Source: Lyngbya sp. CCAP 1446/10
GTDB taxonomy: Bacteria; Cyanobacteriota; Cyanobacteriia; Cyanobacteriales; Microcoleaceae
DNA: 64,000 nucleotides
Assembly: GCF_026130175.1 (NCBI RefSeq)
Contig: NZ_JAIGNI010000002.1
Coordinates: forward strand, 124,001-188,000
Direction of reading: 5' to 3'
Part shown: piece by piece, positions 44,743 to 54,242 of the stretch
Numbering within the stretch: the first letter of the stretch is position 1
How the letters are laid out: the number at the start of each line of letters is the position of its first letter
Program-made: the position numbers and the translations under genes
The notes under the pieces: model-generated
What the model was told of the DNA's origin: nothing
Seen by the model: the letters and a program-made list of their open reading frames with translations, nothing else
The model's database searches: none

Positions 44743-44790
44743 TATTGGTTATTGGTTATTGGTTATTGGTTATTTGTTATTTGTTAACCA
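44743..44790. repeat. TTATTGG heptamer tandem repeat
   Basis: Four to five TTATTGG units followed by TTATTTG variants, directly after the stop of the receiver-kinase gene. Confidence 0.85.
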
Positions 44791-45016
44791 ATCACAACTA
44801 ACAACTAACAACTAACCAATGATATCAAATCCGGTAGCATCGGAATTAATATAACCCACATTCAGGACACGGTGGCGCGTCCTACCTATCATTTCGGTGC
44901 AACTGGAATTGAGGAATGAAAAATAAATAAGGTGACTAATAGAGCAATAGTTTACCTTGGATTAAGGCTTCTGGGGTTTAATTGTGCAAGTTATTTATTT
45001 TTCATTCCTGATATCA

Positions 45017-45070
45017 TTAGTGCGAGCTTCTTACTCGCGACATGGATCGCGAGTGAGAAGCTCGCACTAA
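45017..45070. repeat. Hairpin repeat GTGCGAGCTTCTTACTCGCGA
   Basis: Arms 45017-45040 and 45047-45070 are inverted with one mismatch and a six-base loop. It shares the GTGCGAGC ends of the perfect hairpin at 36405-36470. Confidence 0.8.
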
Positions 45071-45120
45071 CCATCCAAATATATAATTCCGATGCCAACC
45101 GGAAATGATCTGACTAATGA

Positions 45121-45812
45121 CTATTGCAGCGGCAAAAATATGGTCATTACGTCGCCTTTTTGCGGCCGCTGGCGTATTACTAATTTCCCGCCTGCTGCTC
45201 GAAATAAATTCTTAGTCACGCTCAAATTTAAACTCAAACTTCCAGTCTCCGGCTGCACCATCAACAAAGGCCCGATCGATCGATCGATCGATCGCAAAGG
45301 AGCATTCGCTGAAGCTGCAAAAGTCGAGGTGCCATTACCTTCAGGTAGGTGCTCCGATTCTAACTGCAACTTTAACTGATCGCCCGCCAAAGTCACTTCT
45401 ACCTGAATGCGACTCCCCGATGGCAAAGTTCGAGTAAAATTCTCAATCAAATTAGTTAAAACCTGATCCAACATTGTCGGATCGCTGACTACCGCCGGCA
45501 ATTTTTGGGGCACAATAATTTCTAAAGTGTGGTTGCGCTGAATTGCTTGTTTTTGCCAGCGGGGAATGCTATTTTGCAGCACTTCACCGAGGGACATTGC
45601 TGTTAGCTGCATCCCAGAATTTTTAACTTGCGACATTTCCAATTCCACGGCGCGGAAAATTAAACCGAAGCGATCGATCTGAGCGGTACACTCAGCATCA
45701 ATCATTTCCAAACGCTTCACCACCACCGGTTCGAGTTTGGGACGTTTCAGCAGCAGCCGAGTCAGGGTGCGAATGGTGGCCAAAGGAGTGCGGACTTCGT
45801 GGGCGATCGCCT
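45121..45812 (-). pseudogene. Histidine kinase lacking its N-terminal half
   Basis: The frame at 45121-45783 starts with an internal Met, but homologous coding continues to about 45812: AIAHEVRTPLATIRTLTRLL gives the complete H-box. It then breaks off inside a GCGATCGC site (45803-45810). What remains is HisKA plus a degenerate HATPase (LTNLIENFTRTLP N-box; no clear DxGxG). Sensory domains and the natural start are missing, and the sequence beyond the break belongs to the DUF262 fragment region. It is probably not functional. Confidence 0.75.
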
Positions 45813-45834
45813 ACACGGGTATAAGCTAACTATG

Positions 45835-46113
45835 TTATTCTACCACAGATATAGTCTGTGTACTTACGCCGCACTGTACTAGTATTGTGCCATTGCGTGT
45901 TCCATCATTGATGACTACCAGAGATCCTATAAAATGTTCTGGTTCTAGTTCTGGATTATATTCCTCATAAATTGCGATTGCATCGTCTAATAACACTTGC
46001 CATTCAGTTTTCCCCCAACTATATTGGCGTTGAAAGTGGGGCATAACATAATGAATCCCGCCACCTAAACCGAAAACTTTGTAAATGTTGCAACTATCTA
46101 CTTTCAGTACCAT
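45835..46113 (-). pseudogene. DUF262 (GmrSD-type) N-terminal fragment
   Basis: 92 aa. YVMPHFQRQYSWGKTEWQVL and EHFIGSLVVINDGTRNGT are the opening of DUF262 proteins, the nucleotide-hydrolysing half of GmrSD-type type IV restriction enzymes or related systems. The family-defining DGQQR motif should come next, but the frame turns to unrelated residues (QCGVSTQTISVVE) and stops. The full protein is normally several hundred residues long. It is therefore the head of a lost defence-type gene, facing the truncated kinase across a ~25-base scar. Confidence 0.72.
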
Positions 46114-46235
46114 TCAATTCAAATATATCTAAGATTTGTTTTTTTACTTACCTAGCAGCAGGTATCGCCACTAAGTGGAATATTCCAATTATAGTATAGT
46201 CGAGAGGCAGGCCCGAAAGCCTGCCCCACACTATT

Positions 46236-49200
46236 CTACTCTACCCCTTCAATCCGATCTTCCACCTCCTGATACAACTCCCGCAATCTGTCCAAATTAC
46301 TCTCCGAAGTCTCCCAATAACCCCGGCCATTCACCTCAAGCAAAGTGCTGACAATCTTGCGGAACGAATGAGGATTCAGATTCAGCAAACGCTTCTGCAT
46401 CTCCTCATCTTGGATAAACGTACCGTTCACATCCTCATACACCCAATTATCCACAGCGCCAGCAGTCGCACTCCATCCAGTCGTGTTCACCAGACGCTTA
46501 GAAATCTCCCGCACACCCTCATAACCGTGCGATAACATCCCTTCGTACCACTTCGGATTCAGCAGCTTAGTCCGCGAATCTAAGCGCACAGTTTCTGATA
46601 GCGTCCGTACCTGCGCGTTCGCTGTCGTTGTATCAGCAACGAAGGATGTTGGTTTCTTCCCGTCGGCGCGCAAACTGCCGATTAATTTAGTCGGATCTGA
46701 GTCGAAATAGTGCGACACATCGGTTAGCGAAATCTCCGCAGAATCTAAGTTCTGGAAGGTGACATCAGCAGTTTTTAACGATGATTCAAAAATCTGCCTG
46801 TCTTGTTCCATAGTTCCCGGATTGTCGGAGGAAAAGGCGAAGGATTTGCGGGTTAAGTACATTTCCTGCAACTCGGCTTCGCTTTCCCAGGTGCTGTTTT
46901 CTACCGCCAAGTTGACGTTAGATGAATAGGAACCGGAAGCATTGGAAAATACGCGGGTTGCTGCTTGTCGCAGGTTGATTCCCATTTCTTCGGCTTGCTT
47001 CAAGGCGTGTTTGCGGACGAAGTTCATTTCTAACGGTTCGTCGGCTTCTGCTGCCATTTTCACTGCCCTGTCTAACAAGTTCATTTGATTGATGAACAAG
47101 TCGCGGAATACGCCGGAACAGTTAATTACTACGTCAATCCGAGGACGGCCCAACTCTTCTAAAGATAGCAATTCGAGTTTGTTGACTCGGCCCAATGCGT
47201 CGGGAACTGGCTTGACTCCAACCATCCACATTACTTGGGCAAGGGATTCGCCGTAAGTCTTGATGTTGTCGGTTCCCCAGAGCACAACGGCGATGGTTTC
47301 GGGATAGTTGCCGCCGTTATCGGTGCGCTGTCTTTCTAATAGCCGATCGACAACAACCTTAGCAGACTTGATTGCCCCTGTTGTGGGGATTGACTGCGGG
47401 TCCAAAGCGTGCATATTCTTGCCAGTCGGCAAAACATCCGGGTTGCGAATCGGATCGCCACCGGGGCCCGGTAGAACGTATTCGCCTTCTAGGGCGCGCA
47501 ACAAAGCGCCTAATTCGTTATCAGCGCAAACTTGTTTCAAGCAGAATTCCAGATACTCAAACAGCGGTTTAATCGGTTCTGGATCGACATTTTTGTAACC
47601 CGCGGCGTGCAGCGATTCAATCCAAGGTGTTTTCTTGCCCATGTTGAAGAAATTCAACTTGGAAACCAGGGAAACTCGGCCCTCAGCATCGGTTTGTTCC
47701 TTAACCAAAGCGCTAACTGCATCCCGACAGGCTAAGGTGATGCTTTGCAGCAATTCGACATCGACTAAAATGCCTTTGTCGCTGTTGGTGTAAACGTCTT
47801 CGATATCGCGTCCCAGACTGTTGGCGATAATTCGCGGTAAGCTTAGCAGGTTGTCTTCTTCGCGGTCTAAATTGGCGATATTTACCAAAGTTGCGATCGC
47901 CTCTTCAGCAGTTGGCGGCTTCCCGATAATATGCAAACCACAAGGTAACAACCGCGACTCAATCTCCATCAACTTGCGGTAAACCAAGCCAACTAAATTG
48001 TCCCGTTCCTCCGCAGTCATGCCCGCAGCAACGCCTCTTTCCTGTTCGGGAGGTAGGGCGATATCCTTGTCCAAATTGACCAAACGGCATTTTTCAACGA
48101 TCGCATCCACAATCGGCACACCCCGGCCCGTATCCTTCAAAGTTTGATAAGAAGCAATTAACTCGCTAAGTTCCTGCAAACCTTTGTACAAACCAGCATT
48201 TTCAGCCGGAGGAGTCAGATAGCTAATGGTTTCAGCATAACTACGACGCTTAGCAATTGTTGCCTCGCTGGGATTGTTCGCAGCGTAATAATAGAGGTTA
48301 GGAATTTTGCCGATCAAACTGTCGGGATAACAATCGATAGACATTCCCATTTGCTTACCAGGCATGAATTCTAGGGAACCATGAGTGCCGAAGTGCAGCA
48401 CCGCATCCGCACCCCAAATGCGCTCCAAATATGTGTAGTAAGCAGCAAAACCGTGGTGGGGACTTGCAGAACGAGAGAATAACAACCGCATCGGATCGCC
48501 TTCGTATCCAAAAGTAGGTTGCACTCCGATAAACACGTTACCGAAATGTTTGCCGAAAATCAGCAAATTTTGTCCGTCGCTGTTCAAATGTCCAGGAGGC
48601 GGGCCCCAGTTTTCTTGCAAACGTTCCGAGTAAGGAGTGAATTCTTCGTATTCAGCTACGGACATCCGGTAAGCAACATTCAATTCTGGACTTTGGTATT
48701 GGGCTGTTGCGTCATGGATGACTTCTTGCATCAGTTTTTCTGCGGATTCAGGCAGTTCTGGCAAGTCGTAACCGTTGCCTTTTAAGGCTTTCAATACTTC
48801 GTAAATTGAGCCGAAAACGTCGAGGTAAGCGGCTGTTCCAACGTTGCCTTTGTCGGGGGGGAAACTGAAAACTGTGATCGCAACTTTCTTGTCTAATTTT
48901 GGTTTGCGACGCAGCATTGCCCACTTCATGGCGCGCTGGGAAATCGTCTCAACTCGGTCTTGTAGGGCGATCGCCTTACCAGTTGCGCCATCTCTTCCCG
49001 ACAAAATAATCGGTTCGATCGCACCATCCAACTCAGGAATAGCAACCTGCAAAGCAACTTGAATCGGGTGCAAGCCCAAATCGCTATTTTCCCACTCTTC
49101 CGTCGTTTGGAAAACCAGCGGCAAAGCCACCATATAAGGGCAGTTGAGCTTTTTCAAAGTCTCGATCGCCTTCGGGTGATCTTGTTTCGCCGGCCCGCCC

Positions 49201-50231
49201 ACCAACGCAAAACCAGTCAGAGAAACTACCGCATCTACGATCGGCAGCGGTGCCAAACCCTTGGGCCCAACTTCCAAGAAAAACGTTTCAACGGGTTTCG
49301 AGAAGTCCAAACCGCCGGCAAAAATCGGTATCACCCGCGCGCCCATTGCCTCGAATTCCTGCACAATTGCGACGTAGTGCGCGTCATCTCCGGTGACTAA
49401 GTGAGTGCGCTGCAACACTAAACCGATGCAAAGTGCCAGGGGATCTTTGAGGTCTGAGGAAATATCTGTGCGGGCATTATACCAATTCAGATATCCTTTG
49501 ACATCATCAAACATGGACGGTGCCAAAGGATGCCAAATCCCCATGTCCTGGTAGACAACGGGCTCTTGAAAAGTTAGCTGTTCCTGGCCTTTGAAGACAT
49601 ATTTTTGTGACAGCATCAGCAGGAAGTTTTCCAAGTTTTCTTGGGAACCGCCCAGCCAATACTGGAAACTTAGCATGAAGTTGCGGGCATCTTGCGCTTT
49701 GTCGATCGGCAAATATTTCAGCACTTTCGGCAAAGTTTGCAGCAGTTTCAGCATTCCGTCTTGGAAGGAACTACCGGACTTTTCCTTCCGTTTTTTCATG
49801 AATTCGCCGATCGCGCTTTTGCTTTGTCCCAACTGCGCCATCGAGAAAGTGCCCATTTTATTGAGTCGCATCACCCCAGGCATCGACGGGAAGACGACGG
49901 CGACATCCAAGCTGTCGCGCAGCGGTTCTACAGCCGCTACCACTTTTTCGGCCAAATCTTCGATAAAAATTAGAGAAGCAATAAATACGTTGGCATCCGC
50001 GACATCCCGCTTGAAGGCCTCGTAATTTTCCGGGCTGCGGAGTTCTTCGATCAGGTAGCCGCTGATTTCTATTGCCAGATTCGGATTTTTGTTATTTATC
50101 GCTCGAACCGCTGCGGACAGGGCGCTTTGATACTGCGGTTCTAGTACGACATAGACCACCTTCATGAGCGATCGCCCCTGCAAGTTTTCCGGCACGATGT
50201 GGCGAATGGTGGGCTTGACGTGAGTGAACAT
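46236..50231 (-). CDS. chlH: Magnesium chelatase subunit H
   Basis: 1331 aa from the ATG giving [27 protein letters not shown] lies about 9 bases upstream and homologues start here; the frame extends to 50387, but that part lacks homology. ChlH binds protoporphyrin IX and, with ChlI and ChlD, inserts magnesium in the first committed step of chlorophyll synthesis. Recognisable stretches are [40 protein letters not shown], the porphyrin-site region [20 protein letters not shown], and [20 protein letters not shown]. Its size and motifs are complete. It is a single gene with no other pigment gene beside it. Confidence 0.98.
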   Translation of the reverse strand: MFTHVKPTIRHIVPENLQGRSLMKVVYVVLEPQYQSALSAAVRAINNKNPNLAIEISGYLIEELRSPENYEAFKRDVADANVFIASLIFIEDLAEKVVAAVEPLRDSLDVAVVFPSMPGVMRLNKMGTFSMAQLGQSKSAIGEFMKKRKEKSGSSFQDGMLKLLQTLPKVLKYLPIDKAQDARNFMLSFQYWLGGSQENLENFLLMLSQKYVFKGQEQLTFQEPVVYQDMGIWHPLAPSMFDDVKGYLNWYNARTDISSDLKDPLALCIGLVLQRTHLVTGDDAHYVAIVQEFEAMGARVIPIFAGGLDFSKPVETFFLEVGPKGLAPLPIVDAVVSLTGFALVGGPAKQDHPKAIETLKKLNCPYMVALPLVFQTTEEWENSDLGLHPIQVALQVAIPELDGAIEPIILSGRDGATGKAIALQDRVETISQRAMKWAMLRRKPKLDKKVAITVFSFPPDKGNVGTAAYLDVFGSIYEVLKALKGNGYDLPELPESAEKLMQEVIHDATAQYQSPELNVAYRMSVAEYEEFTPYSERLQENWGPPPGHLNSDGQNLLIFGKHFGNVFIGVQPTFGYEGDPMRLLFSRSASPHHGFAAYYTYLERIWGADAVLHFGTHGSLEFMPGKQMGMSIDCYPDSLIGKIPNLYYYAANNPSEATIAKRRSYAETISYLTPPAENAGLYKGLQELSELIASYQTLKDTGRGVPIVDAIVEKCRLVNLDKDIALPPEQERGVAAGMTAEERDNLVGLVYRKLMEIESRLLPCGLHIIGKPPTAEEAIATLVNIANLDREEDNLLSLPRIIANSLGRDIEDVYTNSDKGILVDVELLQSITLACRDAVSALVKEQTDAEGRVSLVSKLNFFNMGKKTPWIESLHAAGYKNVDPEPIKPLFEYLEFCLKQVCADNELGALLRALEGEYVLPGPGGDPIRNPDVLPTGKNMHALDPQSIPTTGAIKSAKVVVDRLLERQRTDNGGNYPETIAVVLWGTDNIKTYGESLAQVMWMVGVKPVPDALGRVNKLELLSLEELGRPRIDVVINCSGVFRDLFINQMNLLDRAVKMAAEADEPLEMNFVRKHALKQAEEMGINLRQAATRVFSNASGSYSSNVNLAVENSTWESEAELQEMYLTRKSFAFSSDNPGTMEQDRQIFESSLKTADVTFQNLDSAEISLTDVSHYFDSDPTKLIGSLRADGKKPTSFVADTTTANAQVRTLSETVRLDSRTKLLNPKWYEGMLSHGYEGVREISKRLVNTTGWSATAGAVDNWVYEDVNGTFIQDEEMQKRLLNLNPHSFRKIVSTLLEVNGRGYWETSESNLDRLRELYQEVEDRIEGVE

Positions 50232-50764
50232 CCGGTTAGGCTCCTTTAAGATGCTGTTTTCGGCAATCGGGAATTTTTTTATCCCATAAGCATTTTTACC
50301 AGAAAACGCTGGCCATTGGGCGATTTGAGCTTGTACATGACACAATTCGACAAATTTATTACGATTTTTCGTTACATTATTTGACAAATTCGTTGAGCAA
50401 CCACTCCAAATTTTCTTTACAAAAATTTACTTGACATAAATTATATAGTATGAATTAGATTAAATTATCAAAATAAATAAACTATCAACCAATCTTTAAC
50501 AAAAAGGCTCCTGAGAAAAGTTTTTAAGTTTGTAGAACTCATTAAACAGGCGAGCGAGCAATTAATTAACCACCAAAATGCCTAATTTCCGAATATTAAA
50601 TTGTCCATTCGGATGAGTGCGCTATTAGAAAAACCGGATATTTTGCCGGGAACTTAAAATTGTTTTACAAAGTCTCTAATCTAGAAGTTCCCAATGGGCG
50701 ATCGAGCTCAGGTGAAGTTAATTGCTGTTGATTGTCAAGCTCATCAAAACCCTAGGGGGAAAAC
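50232..50764. other. Spacer between divergent chlH and the repeat-protein gene
   Basis: About 530 bp, AT-rich up to ~50640. It should contain the chlH promoter and that of the 328-aa gene, which has AGGGGG about 7 bases before its ATG. No RNA gene or repeat was recognised, and I could not identify a regulator site. Confidence 0.4.
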
Positions 50765-51751
50765 ATGGCTAACTACGCAATTTTCGACGAAAAATACTAC
50801 CTCTCACAATATCCTTGGATTCAGCCGGCCATTGATGCAGGAGTCATCAAATCCGGTAGAGAACACTTTGAAAAATTCGGTAGAGCAGGCGGCTTAACTA
50901 AAGTCTCGCGTTATTTTGACGAAGCTACTTACCTTGCAGGCAATCCAGATCTCGCACCCTTCGTCCGCACAGTCAATCCCAACGCACCTTTTGCAACAGG
51001 TCTCGATCACTTTATTCAGTTCGGCTACGATGAAGGACAGCGCCGGGCCCAAGTATCCCCCGAATACAACGAAAGCTTTTATTTAGCAAACAATTCAGAA
51101 CTACAACCATTTGTTCAGAACGGAACTTTCAAATCAGGCTATCAACATTTCGTTCAATTCGGGGCAAAAGAAGGTCGTTTTGGAACTTCGTTTTTTGAAG
51201 CGGAATACTTAAAACAAAACCCGGACATCGTACCGTTTGTCAACTCTGGAACCTTGAAAACTGGTCGGGAACACTACTTCAACTTTGGGAAAAACGAACC
51301 CAATCGTTCTGCGACTTTTGTAGGCAGCCGCACCAACGATGTTCTCACTGGTGTTGGCGTGGGGAATACCGAACTTGTGGGAGTAGAAGTCGGTATCGCT
51401 CCCAACGGCAATCGGCAGTATGAAAGCTTCGGCACCAATGAGTTCGATGTCCTAATTGGCAGTCCGGGAATTGATACATTCGTCCTCGGAGTTCCTGCTA
51501 CAGCCGGGAATGTCATCCCGACACCGTTGTATTTGGGTAACGGTCAAGCTACGATTCGGAACTTCGACATAGAAAACGATTTTATCCAACTGCAAGGAAA
51601 TTCTTTAAGCGACGGCTACAGCCTGACTCCTGTTGGTGGTAATTTGTCAATCCAGCGTTTTGGAGATGTGCTGGGCGTGATTGAAGGAGGAGGAAGCTTG
51701 AATTTGACTTTCCAACAATCTAATGGTGACGGTACTTTTGCGATCGGTTAG
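50765..51751 (+). CDS. Repeat protein with RTX-like C-terminal part (paralogue 1)
   Basis: 328 aa. Residues 1-185 hold four to five ~40-residue repeats of the form FDExYYLxxxPDIxxFVxxG-xxKxGxxHFxxFGxxEGR. The second part has NRSATFVGSRTNDVLTGVGV and DVLIGSPGIDTFVLGV, which look like degenerate RTX/hemolysin-type calcium-binding segments. The end is ATIRNFDIENDFIQLQGNSL and VGGNLSIQRFGDVLGVIEGG. There is no N-terminal signal, so type I secretion through a C-terminal signal is plausible. It is paralogous to the next gene, with near-identical first 30 residues. Extracellular sheath or surface function is inferred. Confidence 0.75.
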   Translation: MANYAIFDEKYYLSQYPWIQPAIDAGVIKSGREHFEKFGRAGGLTKVSRYFDEATYLAGNPDLAPFVRTVNPNAPFATGLDHFIQFGYDEGQRRAQVSPEYNESFYLANNSELQPFVQNGTFKSGYQHFVQFGAKEGRFGTSFFEAEYLKQNPDIVPFVNSGTLKTGREHYFNFGKNEPNRSATFVGSRTNDVLTGVGVGNTELVGVEVGIAPNGNRQYESFGTNEFDVLIGSPGIDTFVLGVPATAGNVIPTPLYLGNGQATIRNFDIENDFIQLQGNSLSDGYSLTPVGGNLSIQRFGDVLGVIEGGGSLNLTFQQSNGDGTFAIG

Positions 51752-51826
51752 TCATTGGTTATTAGTCATTGGTCATTGGTCATTAGTCATTAGTCATTAG
51801 TCATTAGTCATTAGTCATTAGTCATT
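51751..51826. repeat. TTAGTCA/TTGGTCA heptamer tandem repeat
   Basis: About ten period-7 units directly after the 328-aa gene's stop, the reverse-strand form of the TGACTAA/TGACCAA family. Confidence 0.85.
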
Positions 51827-51879
51827 CGCTAATACTGATGATTGATGACTTTTGAGTTTTGGTGGGCGATCGTCTTATT

Positions 51880-51902
51880 CAAAAAGGGCGATCGGCCTTT
51901 TT
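51880..51902 (+). terminator. Probable rho-independent terminator
   Basis: AAAAAGG-GCGATCGG-CCTTTTTT: a stem of AAAAAGG/CCTTTTT with a loop that itself contains CGATCG, ending in six T. It lies after the first repeat-protein gene and its heptamer array. Confidence 0.6.
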
Positions 51903-52075
51903 TATGCTGCAATCAAAATCCTTGAAAGCGATGTAACACAATATACTTGACGGCGCGCATAAGTATGATATTATAATTCGTTGGTTAAAAATCGATGTAA
52001 CAAAAAGTTACTTGACTGCACACAGGAGGAATATTTTATAATAAAATCGCTTAAATTTCATAAGTTGGGCAAACA

Positions 52076-53671
52076 ATGGCAAACTATGACATCTTTGACG
52101 AACAATACTACCTGTCCCAATATCCTTGGGTGAAACCTGCCATTGATGCAGGAATCATCAAATCTGGGAAAGAACACTTTGAAAAGTTCGGTCAAGCCGG
52201 CGGCTTAACGAAAGTATCGCGGTATTTTGACGAACCAACCTATCTAGCTCAAAATCCAGATATTGCTTCCCTTGTCCGCACCGCCAACAATCCAAACGCG
52301 CCTTTTACCTCTGGTTTAGACCACTTTATCCAGTTTGGTTACGAAGAAGGTCGCACCCAAGTATCCCCTGACTACGACGAAGCGATTTATTTAAAACGAT
52401 ACCCCGTACTTGTGCCATTTTTACAGAACGGCACTTTCAAATCAGGATTAGATCATTTTGTCAAATTCGGAGCCAAACAAGACCTTTACGCCAACACATT
52501 TTTTGAACCAGAATACTTACTAAAAAACCCCGATATAGCAGCAGCAGTTAAGGAGGGAGTTTTCAAAACTGGCGGAGAACACTACCGAAAATTTGGACAA
52601 TTTGAGCCAACGCGAGCGGCGACATTTGTCGGCACTAAAGGCACTGACATTGTGACTGGATTTGGTGTAGGAAAAGTTGAAATCATTGGCATTCAAGTAT
52701 CTTTGAATGCAGCCGGCGATCGAGTTTATGAAAAACCTTCCGGTTTTCCTTTTTCCCCTGTAAATGACACCCTAATTGGCGGTCAAGGTACTGATACTTT
52801 CTTGCTCGGTGTTGGGGATTTTGCCGATGTGAATGGGGGGAATTTTTACGGAGGGGTTAGCAACAGCAACTACGCTACGATTAAAAACTTTAACCCGCAA
52901 GCCGATAAGATCAACCTAGCGGGAACGAGAGGCAACTATCTGTTTAACAATACTCCTAATGGAGATTTTAGGATTAGCGTGGTGCCGATTAGGGCTTTTG
53001 CACCGGTAGGTATAGTCGAGGGCGGTGCGAATATGCCGTTTCTGGTAAATCAGGGGATCGAGCGCCTAATTTCTTTTGATAAAGTTTCTGTAGTGAATAA
53101 CTTTTTGGAAGCTGGATATTTAGCAAGCAATCCCGATGTTGCTGCGGCGGTTCAAGCAGGAAATTTTGATTCAGGTATCGACCAGTATACAAAAGTTGGG
53201 CAATTTGAAACCAATCGATCGGCAACTTTTGTCGGGAGTTCGGGGAATGATATTGTTACTGCTTTTGGTAAGGGAAAAACAACAATTATTGGAGTTGCTT
53301 TTGATGGCAGTTATTCGAGCGACGGTAGCAACGAATTTGATACGTTGATTGGTAGCGAAGGTGCTGATACTGTTATTTTGGCTTATGACAATAATTCGGG
53401 TTCTCCTGGTAGCAGCTTCCGCAACACCACTCAAGAATTGTATTTAGGCCCGGGGGAGGCTCGCATTCGCGACTTTAATGCCAGTCAGGGAGATGTACTT
53501 CAGCTATCAGGCACACTCAGTGACTATCAAATATCTCCAGTGGGTGCAGATTTAGTGATCTCAAAAGCAGGAGATAGAATTGCAATTCTTGAGGGAGGTG
53601 CTGGATTAAATTTGAAACAACAGACATTTCCTAGCACCGACTTTGGGCCTAGTCCTTTCTTCCTAGGCTAG
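52076..53671 (+). CDS. Repeat protein with RTX-like segments (paralogue 2)
   Basis: 531 aa. The N-terminus (MANYDIFDEQYYLSQYPWVK) repeats that of the preceding gene. Four to five FDExYYL...GLDHFIxFGYEEGR units span ~1-185, then an RTX-like block (DTLIGGQGTDTFLLGVGDFA). A further YL-type unit follows (NNFLEAGYLASNPDVAAAVQ, ~345-385), then a second RTX-like block (DTLIGSEGADTVILAYDNN) and a copy of the C-terminal ARIRDFNASQGDVLQLSG module. The protein therefore looks like a tandem 1.5-fold expansion of paralogue 1. It has no N-terminal signal, and export by a type I system is inferred. Confidence 0.78.
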   Translation: MANYDIFDEQYYLSQYPWVKPAIDAGIIKSGKEHFEKFGQAGGLTKVSRYFDEPTYLAQNPDIASLVRTANNPNAPFTSGLDHFIQFGYEEGRTQVSPDYDEAIYLKRYPVLVPFLQNGTFKSGLDHFVKFGAKQDLYANTFFEPEYLLKNPDIAAAVKEGVFKTGGEHYRKFGQFEPTRAATFVGTKGTDIVTGFGVGKVEIIGIQVSLNAAGDRVYEKPSGFPFSPVNDTLIGGQGTDTFLLGVGDFADVNGGNFYGGVSNSNYATIKNFNPQADKINLAGTRGNYLFNNTPNGDFRISVVPIRAFAPVGIVEGGANMPFLVNQGIERLISFDKVSVVNNFLEAGYLASNPDVAAAVQAGNFDSGIDQYTKVGQFETNRSATFVGSSGNDIVTAFGKGKTTIIGVAFDGSYSSDGSNEFDTLIGSEGADTVILAYDNNSGSPGSSFRNTTQELYLGPGEARIRDFNASQGDVLQLSGTLSDYQISPVGADLVISKAGDRIAILEGGAGLNLKQQTFPSTDFGPSPFFLG

Positions 53672-53689
53672 AAAGCAATTAATACTAAC

Positions 53690-53724
53690 GAGAAACCCGA
53701 TCGCTCAAAGCAACCGGGTTTCTC
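53690..53724. terminator. GAGAAACCCG/CGGGTTTCTC hairpin between convergent genes
   Basis: A 10-bp stem with a 15-nt loop lies between the plus-strand repeat protein and the minus-strand ankyrin gene, a position suited to bidirectional termination. It is also a member of the dispersed AACCCGG repeat family. Confidence 0.5.
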
Positions 53725-53729
53725 AATAA

Positions 53730-54206
53730 TTAAGCCCGATCGCGCGCCAGCTTCAAAACCTCAACAACATCTTGATGATTTTCCGAAGATGCCCAAATTA
53801 AAGCAGTCCAAGTATTATTATCCTTAGCTTTGACATCAGCACCCTTTTCGATCAAAAATTCCACAACTTGAGTACGCCCGCTACCCGCCGCACTCATCAA
53901 AGCCGTCAAACCAAAATTAGTTTTAGCATTCACATCCGCCCCAGCTTCCAGCAAAAGCTGTACAATCTCGCTATGTCCCGCTGCTGCGGCACTCATTAAC
54001 GGCGTCCACCCGTCTTTATCCTGACTGTTAGCATCCGCGCTTGCTGCGAGGATTTTTTTGACAATTTCAGCATTGCCAGCCTCAGCCGCAGCCGTCAAAG
54101 CCGTTGCGCCTTCGTCATCTTTGGCGTTGATATCTGCGCGTTGTTCGATCGCACTTTCCACAGCCGCCACATCACCCATCTTGACGGCATCCATTAAATC
54201 TGTCAT
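53730..54206 (-). CDS. Ankyrin-repeat protein
   Basis: The ATG giving MTDLMDAVKMGDVAAVESAI is chosen because CGGAGAT lies about 7 bases upstream; a longer frame reaches 54230. The ~158 residues are four complete ankyrin repeats plus a cap, with consensus DGWTPLMSAAAAGHSEIVQL and LLEAGADVNAKTNFGLTALM. It has no signal peptide. Ankyrin repeats mediate protein binding. It diverges from the LpxB-related gene, 36 bases apart from start to start. Confidence 0.92.
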   Translation of the reverse strand: MTDLMDAVKMGDVAAVESAIEQRADINAKDDEGATALTAAAEAGNAEIVKKILAASADANSQDKDGWTPLMSAAAAGHSEIVQLLLEAGADVNAKTNFGLTALMSAAGSGRTQVVEFLIEKGADVKAKDNNTWTALIWASSENHQDVVEVLKLARDRA

Positions 54207-54242
54207 AAAATCTCCGTTGCATCCTTTCAAATATTAAGTCCT

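Larger units (their letters stand above)
44739..45120. other. Repeat-containing spacer
   Basis: Starts with a TTATTGG heptamer run (44743-44790) and contains the hairpin at 45017-45070. The remainder is AT-rich. It separates the plus-strand kinase operon from the minus-strand truncated kinase. No gene is seen. Confidence 0.55.

Noticed and set aside
50232-50387. N-terminal extension of chlH
   Set aside because: The frame is open, but ChlH proteins start at the MFTHVKP site, which has its own AAAGGAG.
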